Of a stretch of DNA of 64,000 nt, positions 17,639 to 26,733 are shown one piece after another; positions within the stretch are counted from its first letter, which is position 1, and each line of letters starts with the position of its first letter. The notes below the pieces were generated by a model, which saw only the letters and a program-made list of their open reading frames with translations, had not been told where the DNA came from and made no database searches. The DNA is from CAVRXQ01 sp963838845 (GTDB lineage Bacteria; Actinomycetota; Acidimicrobiia; Acidimicrobiales; Bog-793), in NCBI GenBank assembly GCA_963838845.1, contig CAWISR010000002.1:496001-560000 (forward strand), written 5' to 3'. The position numbers and the translations under genes were made by a program.

Positions 17639-20056
17639 TCACGCACGGACGCGGGCGTTCTTCGGGTCGAACAGTGGCGCTTCGACGACCTCCGCACCGA
17701 CGGAGCGTCCGAAGACACCGACCTCCACACGTGAGCCTGGCTCGGTTGCCTCGGTCGGTAGGTAGGCGTAGGCGATCGAGCGCTGGACGGTGTAGCCGTA
17801 GCCGCCGCTCGTCACTCGGCCGACCGGGCGTCCGTCGACGCGCACGGGCTCTGATCCGAGCGCGATCGTTCGCGCGTCGTCGAGCACCAGGCAGACAAGC
17901 CGCCTAAGTGGCGGATTCGCCTTCTCGAGCGCGTCTCGTCCGATGAACGGTCCCTTGTCCATCCGCACGGTAAATCCCAGCCCGGCCTCAAACGGTGTGT
18001 CCGCCGAGGTGACGTCGCTCGCCCACACGCGGTAGCCCTTTTCGAGTCGGAGTGAATCGATCGCCTTGTAGCCGCCGGCGACGAGGCCGTTGGGCGTTCC
18101 GGCTTCGCTGAGGGTGTCCCACAAAAGGAGCCCGAACTCCGCGGGGCAATGGAGCTCCCAGCCGAGCTCACCGACGAAGGTCACCCGCATCGCGAGGCAA
18201 GGAACCGGTCCGACGTTGATCTCCTGCGCCGTGAGGTACGGGAACGACTCGTTCGACAGATCCGTATCGGTGCGCGCTTGGAGGATCTCGCGTGCCAGCG
18301 GTCCCCACAGCGCGAGGCAGGCGTACTTCGACGTGACGTCTTCGACGTTCACCGCTCCGTCGTCGGGGAGATGGGCTCGGAGCCAGGCGAGATCGTGGTT
18401 CCCAAACGCGGTCCCGGTGATGATGCGGAAGCGCTCCTCGCCGAGGCGCGTGACCGTGAGGTCGCATTCGACCCCACCTCGCGGGTTGCAGAGCTGGGTG
18501 TACGTGGTCGTGCCGAGAGCTCGCGCCACCCGATTCGCGCAGAGCTGCTCGAGAAATTCGGCCGCGCCGACCCCGGAAACCTCGATCTTTGAGAACGACG
18601 TCTCGTCGAAGAGGGCGGCGGTTTCCCTGCAGGCGCGATGCTCGGCGCCGATCGCCGGCGACCACAGCTGACCCGCCCAACCGGACGGACGGAGCGATTC
18701 GTCGCCCGATGACGCGTTCGACTCGAACCAGTTCACCCGTTCCCAGCCGGCCTTCTCGCCGAAGCTCGCTCCGAGCGCGCGGAGGCGTTCGTAGGTCGGC
18801 GGAACGCGCAGCGGGCGCCCGGCCGTGCGTTCGTGACCCGGGTACTTCACGTCGTAGTACGTCGCGTAGATCTCGCTCGTCCGCGTGAGCGCGTACTCGC
18901 GGCTTGCGTACTGCGGGCCGAAGCGACGCGAGTCCATCTCCCAGGTGTCGAGGTCAGGCTGACCTTCGGCGATCCATTCTGCGACGATCTTGCCCATGCC
19001 ACCGGCACCGGCGATGCCGTGCGCGCAAAAGCCCGCCGCGACGAAAAAGCCTCGGACACGAGAAGGCCCGAGGATGAATTCGCCGTCCGGGGTGAATGCT
19101 TCCGGCCCGTTCACCAGTCGCACGACCTCGGCGTCGGCGAGATCTGGCACGCGGACGACGGCGGCCTTGAAGAGGGGTTCGAAACGCTCGGAGTTCGGCG
19201 GGAGGAGCTTGTTGTTGAAATCGGCTGGGATCGCCCCGAGATGCCACGCCGCTGGGTTGCGCTCGTATCCGCCGGCGACGAGCCCGCCGCTTTCGCCGCG
19301 GAAGTAGACGAGAAGCGACGGGTCGCGCAGGGTCGGCATCTCGCGGGGAAGGTCCGAGGGTTTGGTGATGAGGTACTGGTGCTGCATCGGCACGACCGGG
19401 ACGTTGACACCCGCGAGGCGGCCGATCTCCGAGGCGTAGATCCCGCCCGCGTTCACGACGACCTCACACTCGATGCGTCCGCCATCGGTTTCGACGGCGC
19501 GGACTCGCCCGTCGACGACGTCGATGCCGACGACGCGGGTGTCGGTCTCGACGCGCGCCCCGCGCTGACGTGCGCCTTTGGCGAGCGCCATCGTCAGCTG
19601 GCTCGGGTCGACGTAACCGTCGCTCGGAAGCAAGGCCGCGCCGTGCACCCCGTCGGTCGACATCGGCGGGAACAGCTCCGCTGCTTCTCTTGTCGAAATC
19701 AGGTGCAAGGGCAGGCCGAAGGTCTCCGCCCACGCCGCCTGACGCTCGAGTTCCTCCATACGTTCGGAAGAAGAGGCGAGTCGAAGCGAACCGACCTCCC
19801 GCCATCCAGTTTCGAGCTCGACTTCGTCGCGCAGCTCGCGGTAGAGCTCGACCGAATTCATCATCATCCGCGTCAAGCTGAGTGATCCCCGCAGCTGGCC
19901 GACGAGGCCGGCGGAGTGAAACGTCGAGCCGCTCGTCAACTGCGCTCGCTCGACGAGCACAGAGTCGGTCCAGCCAAGGCGGGCGAGCCAGTAGAGGATC
20001 GAACAGCCCCCGACTCCGCCACCGATGACGACGACTCGCGCCCGATCGACCATCAC
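17639..20056 (-). CDS. FAD-dependent dehydrogenase with GcvT domain (dimethylglycine/sarcosine dehydrogenase-like)
   Basis: The 805 aa contain a DAO-type FAD domain (about 1-370) with VVVIGGGVGGCS near the N-terminus, a FAO linker domain (about 370-425), a GcvT aminomethyl-folate domain (about 430-690) and a GcvT C-terminal barrel (about 700-790). This layout belongs to dimethylglycine/sarcosine dehydrogenases, which oxidise N-methyl groups and pass the one-carbon unit to tetrahydrofolate. It starts GTG-ATG (20056 or 20053), both with weak ribosome sites. It sits between the aldehyde dehydrogenase operon and the permease, so a methylated amine is a plausible substrate. Confidence 0.9.
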   Translation of the reverse strand: MMVDRARVVVIGGGVGGCSILYWLARLGWTDSVLVERAQLTSGSTFHSAGLVGQLRGSLSLTRMMMNSVELYRELRDEVELETGWREVGSLRLASSSERMEELERQAAWAETFGLPLHLISTREAAELFPPMSTDGVHGAALLPSDGYVDPSQLTMALAKGARQRGARVETDTRVVGIDVVDGRVRAVETDGGRIECEVVVNAGGIYASEIGRLAGVNVPVVPMQHQYLITKPSDLPREMPTLRDPSLLVYFRGESGGLVAGGYERNPAAWHLGAIPADFNNKLLPPNSERFEPLFKAAVVRVPDLADAEVVRLVNGPEAFTPDGEFILGPSRVRGFFVAAGFCAHGIAGAGGMGKIVAEWIAEGQPDLDTWEMDSRRFGPQYASREYALTRTSEIYATYYDVKYPGHERTAGRPLRVPPTYERLRALGASFGEKAGWERVNWFESNASSGDESLRPSGWAGQLWSPAIGAEHRACRETAALFDETSFSKIEVSGVGAAEFLEQLCANRVARALGTTTYTQLCNPRGGVECDLTVTRLGEERFRIITGTAFGNHDLAWLRAHLPDDGAVNVEDVTSKYACLALWGPLAREILQARTDTDLSNESFPYLTAQEINVGPVPCLAMRVTFVGELGWELHCPAEFGLLLWDTLSEAGTPNGLVAGGYKAIDSLRLEKGYRVWASDVTSADTPFEAGLGFTVRMDKGPFIGRDALEKANPPLRRLVCLVLDDARTIALGSEPVRVDGRPVGRVTSGGYGYTVQRSIAYAYLPTEATEPGSRVEVGVFGRSVGAEVVEAPLFDPKNARVRA

Positions 20057-20094
20057 TTGCTCATTCCGCGAGGGGCCGAGCAGTCGTACTTCCC

Positions 20095-20193
20095 GGCGGC
20101 TTCAAGCATTCGGGCTATCGCAAGGACCTCTCGGTCTAAGGCTTCGAGGGCTACACGCGCGTCAAGCGCGTGATGCACTTCATGGGGGAGTAG
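20095..20193 (+). pseudogene. Degenerate 3' fragment of an aldehyde dehydrogenase
   Basis: This segment repeats the last ~33 codons of the aldehyde dehydrogenase at 15250-16704. From 20101 the reading is FKHSGYRKDLSV, stop, GFEGYTRVKRVMHFMGE, stop. The intact gene reads FKHSGYGKDLSVYGFEDYTRIKHVMHFMGE. I count 11 differences in the 93 bases 20101-20193, including a TAC to TAA nonsense change at 20137-20139. No homologous sequence was seen 5' of it: the adjoining DNA is the antisense start of the FAD/GcvT gene. It is a remnant of a second paralogue, truncated at its 5' side. Confidence 0.85.
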
Positions 20194-20236
20194 CCCGTCC
20201 GCGCCCGGGTGGAGCACCCAGCGCGCGGACCGATGT

Positions 20237-21883
20237 CTATTCGTCGGCGCCCTGGAGCAGGGCGGCCGCCTTGGCGCGTTCTGTGGATTCCGAGGAACGG
20301 ATCCGCTTCTGTGGCCGCGAAAGGACGAAGTAGATCCCGCCGATGATCACGATGACCAAGACGACGACGAAGGTGATCCAGTCGTAGTTGAACAACGCGC
20401 CGCGCCCACTTGTCAATCCGCTCGGGTAGATGATGTTGACGAGCATCGCCGCCCCGTAGATCACGCCGAGGATCGTCACCGGGTACCCCCATCTCCCCAG
20501 TCGGAACGAACCCTGCGCCTTCCATCCACGGAGCCTCGCGACGAGCGAGCCGAAGGTGATCATCAAGAACGAGAGGTAGATGCCCGAAACGCCGAACGAG
20601 ACGAGCGCGTACAGCGCGTTGACGTGCTCCGGGTACGTGAACCACAAGATGTGAATTGGCTTCGAGGGGTTCACGTGGACGAGCAACGTGAACAAGGCCG
20701 CCACGATCGCGCCGAGCAGGATCGCCGCCACTGGGGTTTCACGCTTGTGCGACACCCGGCGGATCACTCCGGCACCTGGGATGGCGCGGTCGCGCGCGTA
20801 GGAGAACGCGAGTCGTGCTCCCGCGCCTTGCACCGCTGTCCCACAGCTGAAGAACGCGAAGCAAATGAGGAGGAGGATGAAGTCGGTGAGTCCGCTGTTG
20901 TTCACGGCCGTGTTGACGATGTACGGAACGCCACCGGTGACGGCGGCGAGAAAGCCCTTGTGACCCTTCGGTATCGAAAGGTCAAGCGCCGCGACGAGGA
21001 TGAAGCTCGCGATCCCGCCGACGAGCAACGAGGACACGATCGCCTTCGGTACCCTGCGGGAGGCACCAACGACCTCTTCGGCGATGTCACCGGCGGATTC
21101 GAATCCGTAGAAGATGTAGACGTGGGCGAGGATCGCGACGAGCGCCGCGCCGAGCCACCAGTTGTTTCCGAAGCCCACCCCGAAGGGGTTCGACGCGATG
21201 CGTTGTGTGCCCTGTGTGGTGAAGAGATAGCCGAGACCGTGATGGAATCCCTTGATTCCGAGAAGGATCGCGATTCCGAAGGTCCCGAGGACCTCGACCC
21301 AGACACCGATGACCGAGATCCTGCCGAGCAACTTCACTCCGAACACGTTGAAGACGGTTTGGATGGCGATCAGGATCAGGGTCACTACGAGGATCGTGTT
21401 CGGCGCAGCAGCATCGAACTTCGTGCCGAACCAGTTGTTGAGTATCGCCGTGACGTAGGGAGCGATCCCGGTGTCGACCGAGGCGATGGTGATCAACAGC
21501 GCCCAGCCGTAGATCCAGCCGACCCACCAGCCGTACCCCTCTCCCAAGAGATGCTTGCCCCACTGGAACAGGGCGCCGGCGATCGGATAGTGGCTCCCGA
21601 GCTCCGCCATGACGAGCGCCACGAATAGCTGGCCGACGACGACGATTGGCATCAGCCACAGGTACCGAGGGCCGGCCGAACCGATGCCGAGCACGAAGAG
21701 CGAGTAGATGCCGACCATCGGGGAGAGGTAACAGAAGGCGACGCCGAAGTTCTGGAAGAGCGAGAGGACGCGGTTGAGCTCGGGCTTGTAACCGAGTTTC
21801 TCGAGCTGCTCGTTGTCCGCCGCGACCTGCGTTCGTGCGTCGGTCCGCTGCGCGGTGTCCGTCATCGCGGTGTCCGCCATCAT
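20237..21883 (-). CDS. APC-superfamily amino acid/amine permease
   Basis: The 548-aa protein has about 12 hydrophobic helices, a soluble N-terminus (about 1-35) and a basic C-terminal tail. It carries APC features: an early GxxxG-rich TM1 (FQNFGVAFCYLSP), ELGSHYPIAGALFQW, and FYGFESAGDIAEEV near the middle. The family takes up amino acids, GABA, choline or polyamines by cation symport. Tandem ATGs at 21883 and 21880 follow a G-tract, and the second has better spacing. It is divergent from gabT, supporting a GABA/amine role. Confidence 0.88.
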   Translation of the reverse strand: MMADTAMTDTAQRTDARTQVAADNEQLEKLGYKPELNRVLSLFQNFGVAFCYLSPMVGIYSLFVLGIGSAGPRYLWLMPIVVVGQLFVALVMAELGSHYPIAGALFQWGKHLLGEGYGWWVGWIYGWALLITIASVDTGIAPYVTAILNNWFGTKFDAAAPNTILVVTLILIAIQTVFNVFGVKLLGRISVIGVWVEVLGTFGIAILLGIKGFHHGLGYLFTTQGTQRIASNPFGVGFGNNWWLGAALVAILAHVYIFYGFESAGDIAEEVVGASRRVPKAIVSSLLVGGIASFILVAALDLSIPKGHKGFLAAVTGGVPYIVNTAVNNSGLTDFILLLICFAFFSCGTAVQGAGARLAFSYARDRAIPGAGVIRRVSHKRETPVAAILLGAIVAALFTLLVHVNPSKPIHILWFTYPEHVNALYALVSFGVSGIYLSFLMITFGSLVARLRGWKAQGSFRLGRWGYPVTILGVIYGAAMLVNIIYPSGLTSGRGALFNYDWITFVVVLVIVIIGGIYFVLSRPQKRIRSSESTERAKAAALLQGADE

Positions 21884-22058
21884 CTACCCCCCCGGTTCGA
21901 TGTGGGTGCGAGATTCCGCCTGCTTGGTGCGAGATTGTCGCGCGCCACCGCCACAACCGCCAGGTTTCGCGCTGTGACCTGGGCCGGATCGAACGGGTCC
22001 GCGGCGCAGGCGCTCGGTAGTGTCGGGTTTACGACCGCTCAGACGGAAAGGAACAGTG

Positions 22059-23360
22059 ATGGCGACGATCCCAGGACCACGATCGGAGGACCTCGCCAAA
22101 CGGCGCGCGAACGCCGTCGCGAGCGGTGTGTCGTCCGTACTCTCGTTCTACGCCGACCGGGGGGAAGGTGCGATCCTCGTCGACGTCGACGGCAACGAGT
22201 TCATCGATTTGGGTTCGGGCATCGCGGTCACCGGGATCGGCCATCGCAGTCCTCGCCTCGTCCGAGCGGTGTCCGAACAGGTCGACCGTTTCACCCACAC
22301 GTGTTTCATGGTCGCCCCGTATGAGGGCTATGTCGCCGTTTGCGAGCAGCTGAATTCGCTCACGCCTGGCGAACACGACAAGCGCTCCGCGCTGCTCAAC
22401 TCCGGGGCGGAGGCGGTCGAGAACGCTGTGAAGATCGCGCGCTACGCGACCGGTCGTCCGGCGGTCGTTGTCTTCGACCACGCGTACCACGGCCGTACGA
22501 ATCTCACGATGGCGCTCACCGCGAAGGTCAAGCCATACAAGGACGGATTCGGACCGTTCGCGCCTGAGACATATCGCGTCCCGATGTCGTACCCGTTCCG
22601 CGATCCCGAGAAGATGACCGGCGAAGAGGCAGCGTGGCGCGCGATCGACGAATTCGAGACCCAGGTCGGCGCCTCGCATGTCGCCGCCGTTCTGATCGAG
22701 CCGATCCAAGGTGAGGGCGGCTTCATCGTCCCGGCGGAGGGCTTCCTGCCGACGCTCGTCGAATGGTGCGCGAAGAACGGAGCGCTGTTCATCGCGGACG
22801 AGATCCAGTCCGGTTTCGGCCGAACGGGAAAGTGGTTCGCGTCGGAACACGAAGGGATCGTTCCCGACCTCGTCACCACGGCGAAGGGGCTCGCCGGTGG
22901 GATGCCGCTCGCGGGCGTTACCGGCCGCGCCGAAGTGATGAACAGTGTCCATTCGGGCGGGCTCGGTGGCACCTACGGCGGCAACCCGGTCGCCTGCGCG
23001 GCCGCGCTCGGAGCGATCGCGGCGATGCGGGAAGGCGACCTCGTCGCCCGGACGGCCCACATCGGCGATGTGCTGATTGACCGTCTTTCCCAGCTACGAG
23101 CGCTCCATCCCGAAGTTGGCGACGTGCGGGGACGCGGCGCGATGTTCGCCATCGAACTCGTCCGTCCCGGCACCTTGGAGCCTGATGCGGAGCTCGCAAA
23201 GAAGATCGCTGCAGCGTGTCACGCGAGTGGGGTCGTCGTGTTGACGTGTGGCACTTGGGGGAACGTCATCCGGCTGTTGCCACCGTTCGTCATCTCGGAT
23301 GAGCTGCTCGGTCGTGGCCTTGACGTGCTCGCCGACGCGGTGCACGACCTCCTCGCCTAA
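22059..23360 (+). CDS. gabT: Class-III aminotransferase, 4-aminobutyrate type
   Basis: This is a PLP enzyme moving an omega-amino group to a keto acid, as in GABA to succinic semialdehyde. The start is ATG 22059 with GGAAAGGA ~6 nt upstream, giving 433 aa. The PLP-binding Lys276 lies in TTAKGLAGG. Asp247 in FIADEIQSGFGRTG binds the pyridine nitrogen, and NSGAEAVENAVK (about 114-125) binds phosphate. Similarity to GabT is strong, but diaminobutyrate or taurine transaminases share these motifs. The neighbouring aldehyde dehydrogenase and polyamine-like importer support a GABA pathway. Confidence 0.9.
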   Translation: MATIPGPRSEDLAKRRANAVASGVSSVLSFYADRGEGAILVDVDGNEFIDLGSGIAVTGIGHRSPRLVRAVSEQVDRFTHTCFMVAPYEGYVAVCEQLNSLTPGEHDKRSALLNSGAEAVENAVKIARYATGRPAVVVFDHAYHGRTNLTMALTAKVKPYKDGFGPFAPETYRVPMSYPFRDPEKMTGEEAAWRAIDEFETQVGASHVAAVLIEPIQGEGGFIVPAEGFLPTLVEWCAKNGALFIADEIQSGFGRTGKWFASEHEGIVPDLVTTAKGLAGGMPLAGVTGRAEVMNSVHSGGLGGTYGGNPVACAAALGAIAAMREGDLVARTAHIGDVLIDRLSQLRALHPEVGDVRGRGAMFAIELVRPGTLEPDAELAKKIAAACHASGVVVLTCGTWGNVIRLLPPFVISDELLGRGLDVLADAVHDLLA

Positions 23361-23370
23361 CTCGCGCTGG

Positions 23371-23400
23371 TTGACACGTCCTTCAAAAGAAGCGGAAATT
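23371..23400 (+). promoter_or_regulatory. Possible sigma-A-like promoter for the ABC importer operon
   Basis: A perfect -35 box TTGACA lies at 23371-23376. An 18-nt spacer leads to GAAATT at 23395-23400, a poor -10. An alternative -10-like TATAAC lies at 23408-23413. The 128-nt gap between gabT and the ATPase gene is otherwise unexplained. Confidence 0.3.
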
Positions 23401-23488
23401 GCGGTGATATAACCACATCATTACGGTGACGGTTCTGTCGAGAAATCCGCGCTCCTGAGCAGGGCGATTGGGCGGTCGGCGCACGACG

Positions 23489-24595
23489 ATGGGAGTGGAA
23501 ACGCTGCAGCAACCGGTGTCCGCGTTCGCCGCCGAATCTGATGTTGCCCGTCCCGTCGCTGTGCGGCTGTCACGGGTTCGGAAGTCGTTTGGGTCGGTCG
23601 AGGCCGTGGCCGGCGTCGACCTCGACATCTTCGAGGGCGAGTTTTTCACGATGCTCGGGCCTTCTGGATCCGGGAAGACGACATTGCTACGCGTCATCGC
23701 GGGCTTCGAGCGTCCCGATGCCGGGGTTGTGGAGCTCGCGGGGAAGGACGTGACGCGAGATCCCCCATACCTTCGCGACGTCAATACGGTTTTTCAGGAC
23801 TATGCGCTTTTCCCGCACATGAACGTCCGTGAGAACGTTGAGTACGGTCTGCGCGTGCGCAGGGTTCCCCGCGCCGTCCGTCGCGCGCGAGCAGAGGACG
23901 CGTTGAAGATGGTGCGCCTGACCGGGCTCGGCGAGCGCAAGCCGGTTCAGCTCTCTGGAGGGCAGCGTCAGCGCGTCGCGCTTGCCCGCGCGATCGTGAA
24001 TGAGCCGGAGGTGCTCCTGCTCGACGAGCCCCTTGGCGCGCTCGACTTGAAGCTCCGACAGGAGATGCAGCTCGAACTGAAAAGGATCCAGCGCGAAGTC
24101 GGAATCACGTTCGTCTACGTCACGCACGACCAAGAAGAGGCATTGACGATGAGCGACCGCATCGCGGTTTTCAATCGCGGCCGCATCGAACAGCTAGGTG
24201 CGCCGTTCACCTTGTACGAGCACCCCGAGACAGAGTTCGTCGCCGGGTTCATCGGGGTGTCGAACGTCGTCGAGCGCGACGGGCGACGTTACACGGTCCG
24301 ACCCGAGAAGGTCCGTCTCCTCGAAACCGGCGAGGCGGTGCCCTTCGAAGCTCACGTCGAGGAAGGACGCATCGAAGAAGTCACCTACCTCGGGATGGTG
24401 ACCCGCTACCGAGTCGCGCTCGACGCCGGCGGGGCGATCGTCGCCATCCGCCAGAACCTCGAAACCGCGGCCGCCGAGGCGCTCGAGCTGGTCGGTCGCA
24501 ACGCCCGTGTGGCGTGGCTCCCCGAGCACGCCTACGCAATCGAGCCCGCGTCCGTGGGGGGCGAGGGAGCGGATAAGGGAGAGGAGAATCAATAG
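23489..24595 (+). CDS. potA: ABC transporter ATPase, spermidine/putrescine (PotA) type
   Basis: This ATPase powers uptake with the two downstream permeases. From ATG 23489 it has 368 aa; a TTG at 23468 is an alternative start. It carries Walker A GPSGSGKTT, Q-loop FQDYALFPH, signature LSGGQRQRVALARA, Walker B LLLDEPLGALD and an H-loop in THDQEEA. The C-terminus (about 265-350) forms the TOBE-like domain of PotA/FbpC importers, often regulatory. Its stop is 2 nt before the binding-protein gene. Confidence 0.92.
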   Translation: MGVETLQQPVSAFAAESDVARPVAVRLSRVRKSFGSVEAVAGVDLDIFEGEFFTMLGPSGSGKTTLLRVIAGFERPDAGVVELAGKDVTRDPPYLRDVNTVFQDYALFPHMNVRENVEYGLRVRRVPRAVRRARAEDALKMVRLTGLGERKPVQLSGGQRQRVALARAIVNEPEVLLLDEPLGALDLKLRQEMQLELKRIQREVGITFVYVTHDQEEALTMSDRIAVFNRGRIEQLGAPFTLYEHPETEFVAGFIGVSNVVERDGRRYTVRPEKVRLLETGEAVPFEAHVEEGRIEEVTYLGMVTRYRVALDAGGAIVAIRQNLETAAAEALELVGRNARVAWLPEHAYAIEPASVGGEGADKGEENQ

Positions 24596-24597
24596 TC

Positions 24598-25812
24598 ATG
24601 AAGTCAAGACGCAAGTGGTGGCGGCCCGCATCGGCGGGATTTGCCCTCATGGGGGCGCTGCTCGTCGCGATCTACGGGTCGACGTTCACGGCCGGGGCGA
24701 CGAAGGCCAACTCGGCGAACGGTGGCCTCGTGCCGCCGACCGCTCACTACCCGGTCCAGAAGACGATCGGCAAGGGCGAGGGTCGGCTCAACTTGATTGC
24801 TTGGGCGGGCTACGCGATGCCCGAGTGGGTGAAGCCGTTCGAGAAGGCGACCGGCTGTCAGGTGAGCGCCGTCTATCCGAACACGTCGAGCGACATGGTC
24901 TCGCTGATGGCGAACGGCGGCGGCGGCCAGTACGACCTCGTCTCCGCGTCGGGGGATGCCGACCTGAGGCTCATCTACGCAGGTGACGTGCGCCCGGTGA
25001 ACATCAAACTCATCCCGGATTGGAAGAACTTCCACGCCTGGCTGCAGAGCCCGGTCTTCAACACGATCAACGGCGTCCACTATGGCGTTTCGTTGCAGTT
25101 TGGACCGAACGTGCTCTTGTACAGCACGAAGGTCTTCAAGTCGGCGCCGACGTCGTGGTCGGTTATCTACTCGAAGGAGTACGCAGGTGAGATCACCGTC
25201 CCGAACAACCCGATCCAGATCGCGGATGCCGCTTTGTACCTCTCGTACCACGACAAGTCGCTCGGGATCACCGATCCCTACGAGCTCACCCAGAAGCAGT
25301 TCAACGCGACGGTCGCTCTCTTGAAGGCCGAGCACCCTCTGATCAAGAAGTACTGGGATCTAGCTTCACAGGAGATCTCGCTATTTTCGAGCGGGTCGGT
25401 CGTCGCCGGCGCGGCTTGGCCGTACCAGACGAACACGCTCCAGGCCTCGGGGTACAAGGTCGCCGAGACGATCCCGAAGGAAGGCGCCACCGGCTGGGCA
25501 GACACGTGGATGCTGGCGACCAAGGCGCCGCACCCGAACTGTGCCTACATGTGGATGAAATGGGTCTCGACGCCGAGGGTCCAGGCCGAGCAGGCCCTCT
25601 CGTTCGGTGAGACGCCGGCGAACAAGCTCGCCTGCCCGATCATGAACCAGCTGCAAAAGGGGGGTTGCGCGGCGTACCACGCCAACGCCGCCGAGTCCTA
25701 TTTCGCGACCCTCAAGTTCTGGAAGACCCCGCTTGCCACCTGCGACAACGGCAAGAACGATTGCGTCCCGTTCCAGGACTGGGTCAGCGCCTGGACCCAG
25801 ATCACCGGATAG
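24598..25812 (+). CDS. potD: Extracellular polyamine-type substrate-binding protein
   Basis: The 404-aa protein has a signal peptide: a basic start MKSRRKWWRP, a hydrophobic stretch (about 14-32) and Ala-rich cleavage positions. No lipobox Cys was found, so it may be released or remain membrane-anchored. The mature part follows the PotD/PotF pattern, opening with LNLIAWAGYAMPEW and later showing NNPIQIADAALYL and ATGWADTWMLATKAPHPNCAYMWM (only short parts are diagnostic). Four Cys residues in the last ~70 aa could form disulfides. GGAGAGGAG lies upstream in the ATPase tail. Confidence 0.88.
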   Translation: MKSRRKWWRPASAGFALMGALLVAIYGSTFTAGATKANSANGGLVPPTAHYPVQKTIGKGEGRLNLIAWAGYAMPEWVKPFEKATGCQVSAVYPNTSSDMVSLMANGGGGQYDLVSASGDADLRLIYAGDVRPVNIKLIPDWKNFHAWLQSPVFNTINGVHYGVSLQFGPNVLLYSTKVFKSAPTSWSVIYSKEYAGEITVPNNPIQIADAALYLSYHDKSLGITDPYELTQKQFNATVALLKAEHPLIKKYWDLASQEISLFSSGSVVAGAAWPYQTNTLQASGYKVAETIPKEGATGWADTWMLATKAPHPNCAYMWMKWVSTPRVQAEQALSFGETPANKLACPIMNQLQKGGCAAYHANAAESYFATLKFWKTPLATCDNGKNDCVPFQDWVSAWTQITG

Positions 25813-25827
25813 CACCGCTCGCTGTCG

Positions 25828-26733
25828 ATGGCGGTGGCGAGCGCCCTCGGGCGCTCTGAGTCGGAGACGACCCGCGTCTCCGCGGCGCTGTGGCGCCGCG
25901 CGTGGGCGCGGGCTCTCCTCACCCTTTCGCCGCCGCTTTTGTGGTTCCTCGTCGTCTACTTGGCGTCGCTCGTCGCGATGCTCGTTACGGCGCTTTGGAC
26001 CGTCAACCCGTTCACGAACAATCTCGTCCACTCGTGGACGTTCTCGAACTTCCGCGAGATTTTCACTTCGACGTACCTCACGATCATTGGCCGGACGCTC
26101 GCCATGGCGGCGATCGTCACGGTCACCGACGCGGTGTTGGCGCTGCCGTTCGCCTACTACATGACTCGAGTTGCCTCGACGAGGACACGCAAGATTCTCT
26201 TTACCCTCGTCGTGCTTCCGCTGTGGGCGAGCTACCTCGCCCGCGTGTACTCCTGGATCGTCATCTTGCAAAAGGGCGGGACCCTGACCTGGACGTTCCA
26301 GCATCTCGGGCTCGGTTCGCCCAATATCGCCTATACGAACGTCGCGATGTGGGTTGTCTTTTCGTACATCTGGCTCCCGTTCATGATCCTTCCCGTCTAC
26401 GGCGCGCTCGAGCGGATCCCTGACTCTTACATCGAGGCGTCGTCGGATCTTGGCGCGCGCAATTTCAGAACGTTGTTCGGCGTGATCCTTCCGCTGGCGC
26501 TGCCTGGAGTGGTCGCAGGTTCGATCTTCACGTTCTCGCTCACCCTTGGTGACTACATCACGCCGCTGCTAATCGGCGGAGCGAGCTCGAACTTCATCGG
26601 CAACGTCATCTATTCGAACATCGGCCTCGCCAACAACCTTCCCTTCGCGGCTGCGCTCGCCTTCGTCCCGATCGTGATCATGATCGTCTACCTCACGATC
26701 GCCCGTTTCCTCGGCGCTTTCGAGGCCTTCTGA
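25828..26733 (+). CDS. potB: ABC permease, PotB type
   Basis: The 301-aa inner-membrane permease has six main hydrophobic helices and the EAA loop in SYIEASSDLGARNFRTLFGVILPLALPG (read as EASxxxGA, then 9-12 residues to LP). That loop contacts the ATPase. It follows the binding protein by 15 nt and overlaps the next permease by 1 nt (TGATG). Its partners fix it as the first permease of a PotABCD-type importer. The substrate is polyamine-like by similarity only. Confidence 0.9.
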   Translation: MAVASALGRSESETTRVSAALWRRAWARALLTLSPPLLWFLVVYLASLVAMLVTALWTVNPFTNNLVHSWTFSNFREIFTSTYLTIIGRTLAMAAIVTVTDAVLALPFAYYMTRVASTRTRKILFTLVVLPLWASYLARVYSWIVILQKGGTLTWTFQHLGLGSPNIAYTNVAMWVVFSYIWLPFMILPVYGALERIPDSYIEASSDLGARNFRTLFGVILPLALPGVVAGSIFTFSLTLGDYITPLLIGGASSNFIGNVIYSNIGLANNLPFAAALAFVPIVIMIVYLTIARFLGAFEAF

